DNA of 64,000 nt. It comes from Procambarus clarkii. Taxonomy: Eukaryota > Arthropoda > Malacostraca > Decapoda > Cambaridae. Positions 11,561-21,226 of this stretch are shown in pieces. The position numbers were made by a program, and so were the translations under genes. Each line of letters opens with the position of its first letter. The first letter of the stretch is position 1. The DNA lies in assembly GCF_040958095.1 (NCBI RefSeq), contig NC_091193.1:19852722-19916721 (forward strand), written 5' to 3'. The notes below the pieces were generated by a model. The model was given only the letters and a program-made list of their open reading frames with translations. It was not told the origin of the DNA and ran no database searches.

Positions 11561-14272
11561 TTCATTCATTCATATACAAGAAGACACGAAGGTTTGTTAA
11601 AGTACATATGTTGGAGGGTGAGTAGTAAGTACATTTTTGCACAGCACGAAGGCTCTTAAGATAACAATTAAGCATTGTCTACCTTGCAATATTTCTCCCT
11701 TGTAATATACTGGATAAGATAAGCACAAGAATACTGTGTGAGATGATTGTGTTGTGTATTTCTGGTGTTGTAGGTGTGTGTGGGTTTTGGGCCATGATCG
11801 CCATCGGACTCTTTGTTAAGGCAGATAAACTGATCGGCTTGACAGGCGGCAAAGATGGACTCTTCAGAGGCAAGCCACTCCAGTTACTGGTGTTGGGGTA
11901 CTGACATTAACCATAATAATAATAATAACAATGACGATAATAGTAGGCATCATAATAATAATGTTAATAATAACAAAAAGCGTCTTGTGCTGCAGGAGGA
12001 GGCTTCTACCTGCTGGGTATTCAGACTCTGGCGTGTCTGGCCATCGTTGTGTGGTCCACCAGCACCACTTTCATTATTCTCTTCGTGAGTACCGTCTTTC
12101 ACAGTTTATGTATACACGTGTATTGCTCAGTCTATAGTTTAGTTAGTTTAGTTCATTTATTATGCACCCCATACCCATCTTGTGGGCGGTAGTGGAAAGG
12201 GTTACAGAGGCACATAATGGGCTCAGGGACTGAACCCCACAATTCATTTAGCTAAGCAAGTTACAATCTTGATGAGCTAGTTACAAAATTCAGTCTATAT
12301 ACAGTACATTCAGCAGTTTACTTTCACTGTGAAAGTAGATTAATCATCCATTAATTTGTGAGAGATTAGATTAGGCTTCAAAGTTAGAAATAAGATAGAT
12401 TGCTGTGTTAGATGTCATTTCCAGATATTTTGAGAATTTACTTAAATAAAATGTCCTAATTGTCATTTGAATGAAATAATGAAATTTATCACAAAATGAA
12501 ATAATAAAAATCAACTTGGTTGATCTGACTCTAAGGTCCTTTTCTTCATCAATCTGATGCAAGGTAATGTTGATGATTTAGTAGTTGTGTTGTGCATTGT
12601 TATGCCCCACATGCAAAGTCTTGCATTTTTCGATATTAAAAGGCATTTGCCAGCCTTCCTACCATTTGTGGTGTTCATTTAATTGTTTTAAGTAGTATTA
12701 TTTTGATTATAAGTGGAGTGCCTATGTATATCTCATCCAATTTCACCTTTTTGTTTCGCATACCATCTATACACTAATCTAATATTTTTAACTTTGGTTA
12801 TAGATTAGTCAGTGATATTTCCTTGTACCATAAATTAGGCGGCCGGTGCTATTCTCACTGTGTTCTTAAAATAATATCAACGCTTTTAAATACAAAAAAT
12901 AATAGAACGATAACATCATTGTTGACATTCCACGTTCCACTGACTTTTTAATATCTAACTGAAGAACTCTTTCTATGTGGTTTAGCTCGTCAACAAGTTT
13001 TTCCCAATCCGCATGACGGAGTGGGAGGAGCTGGTCGGGGCCGACTTCGCCGAACACGCCATCTACCGGAGGAGCATCGGGGTATCGAGGGCGGTGTCGG
13101 TGCTGGGCCTGGAGCACCATGGCAACGACTACAGCGACGTCCGGCCCCAGGGCGACAACCCTTGTATGTCCAGCTCATGGCAGGCTCTCTCAGCTGTTTG
13201 TCATGTTTTAAATTAAACGTTTAGAAACTCCATTCCAAAACATTAGCATGAGTAGTTCACAAATATTTTGGTTGTGTAAATAATTACAAGTTTTAAAATT
13301 AGGACTGTTAAGAGTCAAAAAAGTAAAAAAGTAAAAAAAGTAAAAAAATACTTTCTCCAAAGAAGATATATATTTCTTAGGATGAGGTCTCCCATGCTGT
13401 AACACAATAATCCAAGTTGGGGTGCACCACAGATTTATACACTCGAATAACTTCCTTATTGTCCTTGAAGTTAAATGTTCGTTTAAGTATTCCTAGTGTT
13501 TGGTTGGCTTTGTTTTTCTGACGTTTCCACTTGTGTAACTTTCAGTGAATAGTGGATTCTGACTCCAATGTCAAAATTCCAAGGATTGATATATCCAAAC
13601 CATCTACTGTTGCAAAGATGTAGTGGAACATGTCAGCTTCCGAGACTGGCTTATATTATATACATTGAAAGTTATCTTACTTCAGAATGCTTGCAATAAA
13701 CTCGCAACTTACTGGAGTGAGAAATGCCGCACGTGTACAAATAAACTCAATTAACAGGAAAGGTGCCACAATTAAGTCCAAGTACCGGTCACAGGTATAT
13801 TCAGATTACTGTTGCGAACTCTTATTTAATCATGTATTAAATTAATTGCTTCTGTGTAGAAGAGGGTGCGCAAATATTTTGTATATAGACCTACTCTTAC
13901 AAGAGTGATTTGTATTTTCTGTTGTTCCCTCCCCATCTCAGCAGGTTGTAAAATATTATTAAGCTCAGTGACGTGCACCACCATTAGCCTCTCCTACACC
14001 CTCCTCACCTGCCATTACCTCGCCATTATATATTCTTAATCTACCATTTTTTCTCAGGTCACGTTCAGGTACTGGACAACATGGCAGCTAAGAAAGCTCG
14101 TCGCGGGTCCACCGTCTCCAAGGCGGTGGAGCCGGTAACCCGCCCCAGCTTCCTGGCCTCTTTCCTCCCAAGAATCATCGTCAGGAGAGCCTCTGCCGAT
14201 ACGTCAAATTCCTCTACCATTGAAGTCACGCCAGTGGAGTCACTAGAGGGGCCAGCCCGGGCCTGGACATGA
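6706..14272 (+). CDS. Amt: Ammonium transporter, Amt type (10 coding exons, 563 aa)
   Basis: Conducts ammonium/ammonia across the plasma membrane. Coding exons are 6706-6931, 7538-7817, 9938-10095, 10359-10500, 10865-11040, 11266-11397, 11774-11869, 11996-12084, 12986-13163 and 14058-14272; the phases join exactly to 564 codons including the stop. The N-terminus has four N-glycosylation sequons (N22, N33, N37, N41), fitting an extracellular end. Then come the Amt signature [20 protein letters not shown] (77 on), the D207...H215 motif ([10 protein letters not shown]) and [11 protein letters not shown] with H371, which together are the twin pore histidines and the conserved aspartate. The Rh-type signature is absent. 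A cytoplasmic C-terminal helix ([17 protein letters not shown]) and an Arg/Ser-rich tail follow. Intron 7 uses a GC donor. The start is the first ATG after the TA array; ATG 6727 is an alternative. Intron 2 holds a MITE, SINE and minisatellite, and intron 8 a family C repeat. Introns 1, 3-6 and 9 show nothing recognisable. Confidence 0.95.
7818..8279. other. Amt intron 2, 5' part without recognised features
   Basis: Intronic, AT-rich, with a short (AAT)n run near 8070. I see no repeat family, exon or RNA gene in it. Confidence 0.6.
8280..8696. mobile_element. Foldback MITE (family M), copy 1, split by a SINE
   Basis: The ends are inverted copies of TGGGGCCAGATTCACGAAGC (right end GCTTTCGTGAATCTGGCCCT). 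Subterminal inverted blocks (TCAATCTTTGGCGGC / AAGATTGAGG) extend the arms. The copy at 37346-37592 gives the uninterrupted form, ~247 bp. Here the left arm is broken after CACGAAGC by a SINE tail, and an AAGC-like repeat flanks that insertion. It encodes no transposase, so it is non-autonomous. Confidence 0.8.
8302..8449 (+). mobile_element. SINE 3' portion (family A) nested in the MITE
   Basis: Contains CCCGAAACGCTTTGCG, TAGTGGCTTTAGGCATTGTA and the tail CTTACCTAAATAAAAATTATTATT as in the minus-strand SINE at 1975-2315, but lacks the tRNA-like head. It lies between the two halves of a MITE arm, so it inserted after the MITE. Confidence 0.8.
8968..9221. repeat. Minisatellite, 25-bp unit
   Basis: Ten near-identical copies of a 25-bp unit (core TATAATGGCGTAGCAGAACA) with mostly C/T variation at one site. 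It is intronic in Amt. The long minus-strand frame across it is repeat translation. Confidence 0.95.
9222..9937. other. Amt intron 2, 3' part
   Basis: Nothing recognised: AT-rich intronic sequence. A 65-codon frame at 9550-9747 has no family resemblance and no splice support. The intron ends in CCGACAG before exon 3. Confidence 0.5.
11870..11995 (+). other. GC-AG intron in Amt (intron 7)
   Basis: Exon 7 must end ...TTC AGA G at 11869 and exon 8 begin GA GGA GGC TTC at 11996 to keep the family's conserved [12 protein letters not shown] stretch in frame. The donor is then GCAAGC rather than GT. The nearest GT (11898) leaves the wrong phase for the only usable acceptor (TGCAG at 11991-11995). 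The intron is short, 126 bp, with an (ATA)n run. Confidence 0.85.
12145..12262. repeat. 118-bp dispersed repeat, family C, copy 2
   Basis: Appears identical over all 118 bases to the copies at 2665-2782 and 20577-20694. It lies within Amt intron 8. No terminal inverted repeats or open frame. Confidence 0.9.
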
Positions 14273-14723
14273 AGCTGGGGTTCCTTTTACACCTCCGCCT
14301 TCCCCACGACCTCGCCTCCAACCATATCTTGGATTCAAAGTTATTTTTCACGTGTAATAAGTCAAATTCTAAGTGATTTGCTACATGATCTCAATTTCAC
14401 AGGTAACCCTTATGTCTGCAACTGTGAAACCTTCGACATGAAAGATCTTGAGTTTTTATACTCTCGGCCCCATGGTCAAACATTAGAGATACTAAATTCG
14501 TCGAGGCTATTAAGCGACTGACCTTAACCCAGGAAACGACCCACAACAGTTGCATAACTCCTTACTACATATTGACTTATAGGTAAACTGAGACATCATG
14601 TGTAAGTGAGGTTACCTGCCTGAACGATTCCCAGGCAGGATTCCCGTCCTGCTTGGGAAGCGAATTTCCGTTGTGAACACTGAAATACTGTTTTCCCCAG
14701 AGATCCCACACATATGTGGGATC

Positions 14724-14795
14724 AGTTTAGTTCATTTATTATGCACCCCATACCCATAAGATGGGTATGGGGTACATAATAAATGAACTAACCTG
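14724..14795. repeat. Foldback of family C repeat head
   Basis: The first ~34 bases of the family C repeat (AGTTTAGTTCATTTATTATG...CCCATACCCAT) are followed, after an AAG spacer, by their reverse complement with one small mismatch block (GCACC versus GTACA region). It is a near-perfect inverted duplication in the Amt 3' flank. Confidence 0.85.
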
Positions 14796-14819
14796 ATCCC
14801 ACATAGCTAACTAATAAGA

Positions 14820-14823
<4 letters not shown>

Positions 14824-14859
<36 letters not shown>

Positions 14860-14980
14860 GTTATTCAGGTAAAAGTACATACATACAAGATGAGTTACAA
14901 ACAGATTGTTGGATTTCTAGATAGAGCTAGTACATACTGTGCCTAAAGCCACTAATACGCACACGTTTCGGGCAATAATA
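14824..14980 (-). mobile_element. SINE 3' portion (family A)
   Basis: Minus-strand copy: an (AAT)n tail, then the GTAAAAGTACATACATACAA and GATAGAGCTAGTACATA blocks up to ACACGTTTCGGGCAA, which corresponds to the SINE body core CGAAACG. The head is missing. Confidence 0.75.
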
Positions 14981-15095
14981 ATTGCTCATAAATAATAATT
15001 TATGCGTATGGTATTTGCAGAGTAACACCATCAATGTCTTCTATTACGACACAGTGTTAAGAGTGGAATCCCAGTGAGTTAGTGTTAATTGTTAT

Positions 15096-15205
15096 GGACC
15101 CCCCATACCCATTCTGTGGGTGGTGTCTGAAAGATTTGTCATATAATGGGTTCAGGAACTGCAGGACCCTAATGCTTTTTAGCTAAGTCACTTTAACTTG
15201 CGTTG
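15096..15205. repeat. Diverged family C repeat
   Basis: Shares the order CCCCATACCCAT, TGTGGG.GGT, ATAATGGG.TCAGG.ACTG and TTAGCTAAG with family C, but with many differences. It is an old copy. Confidence 0.65.
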
Positions 15206-15261
15206 AATTTAACTGGCACATAAGATATGTCTGTAAATATAGATTTTGTTCATTCCTGGAA

Positions 15262-15361
15262 AAAATCATGGCAAATGGGGGGAACCTTTGACAAACCGCC
15301 GGCTTCTTGCCCTCGTCGAGGCCACTATAGTGTTAGTGGCCCTCAGGTAAATCAGGTAAAT
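15262..15361 (+). mobile_element. 3' end of a non-LTR element (same group as 15838-16210)
   Basis: Contains CCGCCGGCTTCTTGCCCTCGTCGAGGCCACTA and ends TAGTGGCCCTCAGGTAAATC. The same 3' block occurs inverted at 15838-15895, where it follows a reverse transcriptase C-terminal remnant, so this is a severely 5'-truncated copy. Its tail looks like a short GGTAAATCA repeat. Confidence 0.6.
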
Positions 15362-15837
15362 GATGAATGTGGGAAGTGTTGAAGTCAACGATTATTTTGA
15401 TATGTGTTGGACACGGGCTTTTCGGGAATTTGGCTTTATAGTTGATATTTCAGCATTTTGAGTACAACTGTGGTTCTGTTTCGATCGTCTCGCTTTTATA
15501 CATATGAAAAGAGTGACTCTGCAGTGTTCCAGGAATACATATTCCGTGTTTTGAGCCCAGTGTACAACGTAGACATTCTTGCAGTGTACAGGCAATCAAC
15601 TTGTCTAGGAGGGGGCGCTAGAAATATTTGGGAAAACTCCCTACACCACAACACTTCTATCGCCATATTTAATATGACGCAAACATCATATTTTTTTTAT
15701 AAAAAAAAATTCTCACGCCAGAAAAACAAGCTTTAAAGTTTTATGACAAGCTGTTCTTGTCGCGCTGATTAAAACAGAGGATGTCGTTAACTGGAGTATG
15801 TCCTTAACGAAGTATGTCGTTAACATACTAGAGTGTA

Positions 15838-16210
15838 CCTGAGGGCCACTAGATTTTCAGTGGTTTCGACGAGGACAGGAAGGCGGCGGCTTATCGAAGG
15901 TCCCCCCTACCCCCCAACATTTGCCTTACGACTTCGGTTTCATGGTTTTATAACCCTATTGGGTGAAAAAGCATCCTCCGCATTGCGGCTTCTTGAGTTT
16001 GAAACCGTTGCTTATTTTTGTGTTACATCTGATCTTTTAAAGAAATTATCCGGATCAACATCTAACAAATTGTTCATTATTTTAAAAGTTTGCATTAAAT
16101 CAGCCCTGTCATGCCTGGTTTGCAGTGTTGATAGTCCTGTGGCCCTTAACCGTTCCTCATATGAGAATCGACTTAGTTCAGGAATGATTTTTGTTGCCTG
16201 TTGAACATGT
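15838..16210 (-). pseudogene. Non-LTR retrotransposon RT C-terminal remnant (CR1/Jockey-like)
   Basis: The minus strand translates to ELSRFSYEERLRATGLSTLQ and then TRHDRADLMQTFKIMNNLLD, the conserved region just after the reverse transcriptase domain in CR1/Jockey-type LINEs. A stop then follows, with degraded sequence and the 3' UTR block shared with 15262-15361. It is a dead 5'-truncated copy. The plus-strand 123-codon frame over it is a shadow. Confidence 0.75.
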
Positions 16211-17336
16211 CAGCTGTATATATGTCCACGGATCTAGTGGTGTAATCTGCTTCTGTTTAGTTGTATATACACTGAAAGCTTACTTAAGTCCTGACTTATA
16301 TACAGGATCAAAGTATATACACTTGCTGGTCGGTGCAGTAAGTAGTCCTTAAGCTCACCACAAAACCACTTTAAATTACTTAATTTAAAAGTGAGTACAC
16401 TTAATTAACTGTTAACTTGTAAATCACTGCAAGTTTTCAATGTATACCTTGATTTCACATCACTTCAAATTCTTCATGTATATTTCATTCACTAGCTTTA
16501 AGAATTTGGTTTTAGAATGACTATGTTAACTTTCAAACTACAACAAATTCTCATTAATGTGTATACTTCAATCACTATAGTTTTAATTCTTTAGTTGTTT
16601 TAAGTTAAGATAGCTTGCTCATCTTGTAACTTACAAATCACTACAAATTCCCAATATATATCTAAATTACGTTCTTTATTTATATAAATAACTACAGACG
16701 TACTGTATTTAGAGTACAGTATTACAATAAAACTTGACAAATTTATTTAGCCAAGGAACACAGTTTTATTACCTGAACCCTCTGTGTAAAGGTTTTTATC
16801 TGTGTAAAGTGCGCTAACAATCTCTCATGACATCTGTACTGTAAATTTGTATAGGTAAATATGTTCAGCTAAGAGTCTGTCAGGTGCCACTGTAACCTGT
16901 ATTTTACTATTCGAGGAAGGAGTATGTACTAGGCTGGCATATCTGTATTGTACGTTAATGAGCTGACTAGGCTAAACTAACCAAAACTTAAATGTCGGTG
17001 TATATGTTAATAAACTCTGTAATAGTTCATCATTGATGTTATTTGTCTAGCAAAACAGGTATATTGAAGCTCAGTTTCTGACCCCGTTATATCTATGTGT
17101 GTACTTCTACCATCTTTCTATAAGCTTTCACACGATGGGTATACGTTGCATAATAAACTAAACTATTTACGTCACTTTTTCATCAGTACGATATATAAAA
17201 TTAATGATGGTTGGAATTCTCTCAGAGTGGAGTCTATTTTTAAAACTGATAAGTAAGGGTAGAGCCAGCTACCTATACAGAGACAGTAAGTACAAAGAGT
17301 CCACCAGACTGTGACAGCCTAGCTAGTTCAGTCTAG
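16211..17336. other. Intergenic, no recognised features
   Basis: AT-rich sequence between the LINE remnant and the foldback element. It has short internal echoes (repeated TCACTACAAATTC-like phrases at ~16370-16660, suggesting a decayed tandem structure) but no gene, SINE head or open frame of note. Confidence 0.5.
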
Positions 17337-17380
17337 TTTATATATATATATAGCCTAGCTATATATATATATATATATAT

Positions 17381-17757
17381 GTCGTACCTAGTAGCCAGAA
17401 CTCACTTTTTGGCCTACTATTCAAGGCCCGATTTGCCTAATAAGCCAAGTTTTCCTGAATTAATATATTTTTTCTAATTTTTTTCTTATGAAATGATAAA
17501 GCTACCCATTTCATTATGTATGAGGTCAATTTTTTTTTATTGGAGTTAAAATTAACGTAGATATATGACCGAACCTAACCAACCCTACCTAACCTAACCT
17601 AACCTATCTTTATAGGTTAGGTTTGGTTAGGTAGCCGAAAAAGTTAGGTTAGGTTAGGTTAGGTAGTCGAAAAACAATTAATTCATGAAAACTTGGCTTA
17701 TTAGGCAAATCGGGCCTTGCATAGTAGGCTGAGAAGTGCGTTCTGGCTACTAGGTAC

Positions 17758-17760
<3 letters not shown>
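17381..17760. mobile_element. 380-bp foldback (MITE) with inverted TTAGG repeats
   Basis: The ends are inverted: GTCGTACCTAGTAGCCAGAA at the left and its complement at 17741-17760. The arms extend ~85 bp (AAGGCCCGATTTGCCTAATA also inverted) with few mismatches. TA arrays flank both sides, compatible with insertion into TA by a Tc1/mariner-like transposase. The centre holds (CCTAA)n at ~17573-17610 facing (TTAGG)n at ~17614-17665. There is no open frame, so it is non-autonomous. Confidence 0.85.

Positions 17761-17820
<60 letters not shown>
17761..17820. repeat. (TA)n microsatellite
   Basis: Thirty TA units directly at the right end of the foldback element. A shorter TA array (17337-17380, interrupted by TAGCCTAGC) flanks its left end. 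Confidence 0.95.
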
Positions 17821-17824
<4 letters not shown>

Positions 17825-18015
17825 TATGACCGAAAAAGTAAGATTAATAATTGTAACACGAATTTTCTCAATATTTCTTATGGTTCTTTTCACTGTCGAT
17901 GGTAATTGAAAAATCAGTTCTCCAAAATTCATTTTTATTTCTAGTCTGACGCGACACTTGAACGTGTTTCGTAATAACTTATTACATTTTCAAAGACTTT
18001 AATTTACACACACAC
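17821..18015. repeat. Dispersed repeat family E, copy 2
   Basis: Same sequence as 6126-6320, including AAATATGACCGAAAAAGTAA and CTCCAAAATTCATTTTTATT. The copies differ by scattered substitutions, so both are moderately old. Confidence 0.75.
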
Positions 18016-18248
18016 AACTATAATCTGCAAACACTAAAACAGATTTCTTACTATGCTATAATTCAAATGGCTTTTCATTTTATATACCTGCATTTGGGTG
18101 AGGTGATATGTTACAACAGTTTTGGAGGAGGTGAAAACAAACTTTCAACACAAGATAGAACACGAAATCTTGGGTAATATTGGGTAAAGTTAAAGGGGAA
18201 GAATGGAAGTAAATGCAAAAGGCCTGTTGGCCCATATTTCTTGATGCT

Positions 18249-18322
18249 TCTATATTGGTGCGGAGTCTTGAAGTGGGTAGAATATATATTCTACCCACTT
18301 CAAGACTCCGCACCAATATAGA
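18249..18322. repeat. Perfect 74-bp palindrome
   Basis: 37-bp arm 18249-18285 (TCTATATTGGTGCGGAGTCT...) and its exact complement 18286-18322, no spacer. A shorter inverted pair (GATCCACAAGTAA / TTACTTGTGGATC) follows at about 18403-18432. Confidence 0.95.
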
Positions 18323-18570
18323 TTGCACATTGTTGTATATACCTAATCTTGTTAAATAAAATAAAAAAACTGAATCGTGGAAACACTTGTAGATCTTACC
18401 GAGGATCCACAAGTAATAATTACTTGTGGATCTTGACCTAAACTAAAAATACTTCCTACCTAATAATCGTATTTTATAAATATAATTTCCAAATCAAACA
18501 TACATTCAAAGATATTTATACATAAATTAATCGATACAACTGGCTGGAAGATTGTGGCATCTCTTCAAGT

Positions 18571-20106
18571 AAGAATTCGGCTCAAAAATCACGCTCAGGA
18601 GTCAAATTTCCAACATTTTAGATATTTTGAAAACTGCAGGGGGGGTTTGGGCAAAATATGACCCATCGCCGTTTTCAGTAATTGGTATATTTTCAGTGTA
18701 AAAAGTCGTAATTTGAGAATGAAAATAGGTGCAGAGAGTCAGAATTCGGCTCAAAAATCACGCTCAGCAGTCAAATTTCGGACATTTCAGATATTTTGAC
18801 AACCGCAGGGGGGGTTTGGGCAAAATATGACCCATCGCCGTTTTCAGTAATTGGCATATTTTCGGTGTAAAAAGTAGTAATTTGAAAATGAAAATAGGTG
18901 CAGAGAGTCAGAATTCGGCTCAAAAATCACGCTCAGGAGTCAAATTTCCGACATTTCAGATATTTTGAAAATTGCAGGGGGGGTTTGGGCAAAATATGAC
19001 CCATCACCGTTTTCAGTAATTGGCATATTTTCGGTATAAAAAGTCGTAATTTGAAAATGAAAATAGGTGCAGAGAGTCAGAATTCAGCTCAGAAACCACG
19101 CTCAGGAGTCAAATTTCGGACATTTACGATATTTTGAAAACTGCAGGGGGTTTGGGCAAAATATGACCCATCGCCGTTTTCAGTAATTGGCATACTTTCG
19201 GTGTAAAAAGTCGTAATTTGAAAATGAAAATAGGTGCAGAGTCAGAATTCGGCTCAAAAATCACGCTCAGGAGTCAAATTTCCGACACTTCAGATATTTT
19301 GAAAACTGCAGGGGGGTTTGGGCAAAATATGACCCATCGCCGTTTTCAGTAATTGGCATATTTTCGGTGTAAAAAGTCGTAATTTGAAAATGAAAATAGG
19401 TGCAGAGTCAGAATTCGGCTCAAAAATCACGCTCAGGAGTCAAATTTCCGACATTTCAGATATTTTGAAAACTGCAGGGGGGTTTGGGCAAAATAGGACC
19501 CATCGCCGTTTTCAGTAATTGGCATATTTTCGGTGTAAAAAGTAGTAATTTGAAAATGAAAATAGGTGCAGAGAGTCAGAATTCGGCTCAAAAATCACGC
19601 TTAGGAGTCAAATTTCGGACATTTCAGATATTTTGAAAACATCAGGGGGGTTTGGGCAAAATATGACCCATCGCCGTTTTCAGTAATTGGCATATTTTCG
19701 ATATAAAAAGTCGTAATTTGAAAATGAAAATAGGTGCAGAGAGTCAGAATTCGGCTCAAAAATCACGCTCAGGACTCAAATTTCCGACATTTCAGATATT
19801 TTGAAAACTGCAGGGGGGGTTTGGGCAAAATATGACTCATCGCCGTTTTCAGTAATTGGCATATTTTCGGTATAAAAAGTCGTAATTTGAAAATGAAAAT
19901 TGGTGCAGTCAGAATTCAGCTCAAAAATCACGCTCAGGAGTCAAATTTCGGAGATTTCAGATATTTTGAAAACTACAGGGGGGTTTGGGCAAAATATGAC
20001 CCATCGCCGTTTTCAGTAATTGGCATATTTTCGGTATAAAAAGTCGTAATTTGAAAATGAAAATAGGTGCAGAGAGTCAGAATTCGGGTAAAAAATCACG
20101 CTCAGC
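18571..20106. repeat. Satellite array, 165-170 bp unit, ~9 copies
   Basis: GAATTC-containing unit starts at 18572, 18742, 18911, 19080, 19245, 19411, 19579, 19747, 19912 and 20080, giving spacings of 165-170 bp. The unit includes TCAAAAATCACGCTCAGGAG, a G-run (CTGCAGGGGGGGTTTGGGC) and ATATGACCCATCGCCGTTTT. Length varies mainly through the G-run and AGAG/AG at the junction. It is non-coding. The last unit breaks off into a hAT transposase remnant. Confidence 0.95.
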
Positions 20107-20436
20107 CGACACTTCAGATATACTGATTGACTTCAATCCCATAGTGATTGACCTCGCTGAGTTTGTGTTGAAAATATACAGCTTGCCAATCAGTAATGCC
20201 CTGGTTGAACGGATATTTTCGAGAGTAACGTCTGTGAAAATTAAACTGAGAAATCTTGAATGGGAATGGGACTTGAGCTTTTGACATCAGTCTTGAGAAT
20301 CAAAACATATCTTGAAGAAAATGTAACTTGTTGCTCGTCATTTGAACCACTCATGTCAATGCCTAAATATGAGTCTGCAATATACAAGAACGAGGTTGTG
20401 GATGCAGATCAAGATCTTGGTAATCTTCAACTGTAA
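20107..20436 (+). pseudogene. hAT-type transposase C-terminal remnant, frameshifted
   Basis: The first frame reads IDLAEFVLKIYSLPISNALV then ERIFSRVTSVKIKLRN, the pattern of the hAT dimerisation domain (small residues, SNA.VER.FS, K.KLRN). After about 20253 the frame shifts by one; the continuation GLELLTSVLRIKTYLEE... runs to a TAA at 20434-20436. There is no N-terminal catalytic part: the satellite array takes its place. It is a decayed fragment of a DNA transposon. ZMYM/BED-type host genes share this fold, but the lesion argues against a host gene. Confidence 0.65.
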
Positions 20437-20576
20437 AGACGTGGAAGGACGTCACACCCATTAAGCTTCAAACAGTAAATATTGGTAAGTTATCCTATTA
20501 TCATATTGGTTAAATATGCAGAGATAATGTTAATAAAACAAAATCGTTTAATGTACTCTATATATGATAGTTAGTT

Positions 20577-20694
20577 AGTTTAGTTCATTTATTATGCACC
20601 CCATACCCATCTTGTGGGCGGTAGTGGAAAGGGTTACAGAGGCACATAATGGGCTCAGGGACTGAACCCCACAATTCATTTAGCTAAGCAAGTT
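20577..20694. repeat. 118-bp dispersed repeat, family C, copy 3
   Basis: Third copy of the block at 2665-2782 and 12145-12262, with no difference I could find over 118 bp. Confidence 0.9.
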
Positions 20695-20970
20695 GTAGTA
20701 GTAATAGATTACTTTGAAACCCGTAGCAGTCACTAAACAAAAAATTGGGCTACACCTATTACAAATTCGCTACTTTTAGCAATTTGAATCTGGCAACCCT
20801 GACTTCAACTCTCACTCAGTCCAAAACAACACTGCGTCAGGTGTGGAGGCGTCAGGTGTGACACACGTGAGAAGAACACTGCCATATATGCCCTCGGCAG
20901 GAGTCTTTGACTAAGTCTTCTCGTAGTTAAGTGAAGATGGAGGAGAAAACAATGTTGTGCGGATATTACA

Positions 20971-21226
20971 TGAGGTGAGAGACCCTCACAGGATATACAC
21001 TCTGCCGGAGGTGAGAGACCCTCACAGGGTACACACTCGGCCGGAGGTGAGAGACCCCTCATAGGCTACACACTCGGCCGGAGGTGAGAGGCCCTCATAG
21101 GCTACACACTCGGCCGGAGGTGAGAGGCCCTCATAGGCTACACACTCGGCCGGAGGTGAGAGGCCCTCATAGGCTACACACTCGGCCGGAGGTTAGAGAC
21201 CCTCACAGGGTACACACTCGGCCGGA
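20971..21226. repeat. Minisatellite, 36-bp unit
   Basis: Seven copies of a 36-bp unit with core CGGCCGGAGGTGAGAG. The internal copies (CCCTCATAGGCTACACACTC) are nearly identical and the outer ones diverged (CCCTCACAGGGTACACACTC), which fits growth from the middle. Confidence 0.9.

Noticed and set aside
11876-11898. GT donor for Amt exon 7 at 11898
   Set aside because: It would add ten unconserved residues and leave phase 2, incompatible with the acceptor at 11995 that is needed for GGFYLLG.
15458-16204. Plus-strand frames of 92 and 123 codons
   Set aside because: The second is antisense to a LINE remnant; the first has no family pattern.
20051-20284. Independent small gene of 77 codons
   Set aside because: It starts within the satellite unit and its only recognisable part is a hAT transposase dimerisation segment that continues in another frame, so it is a pseudogene piece.
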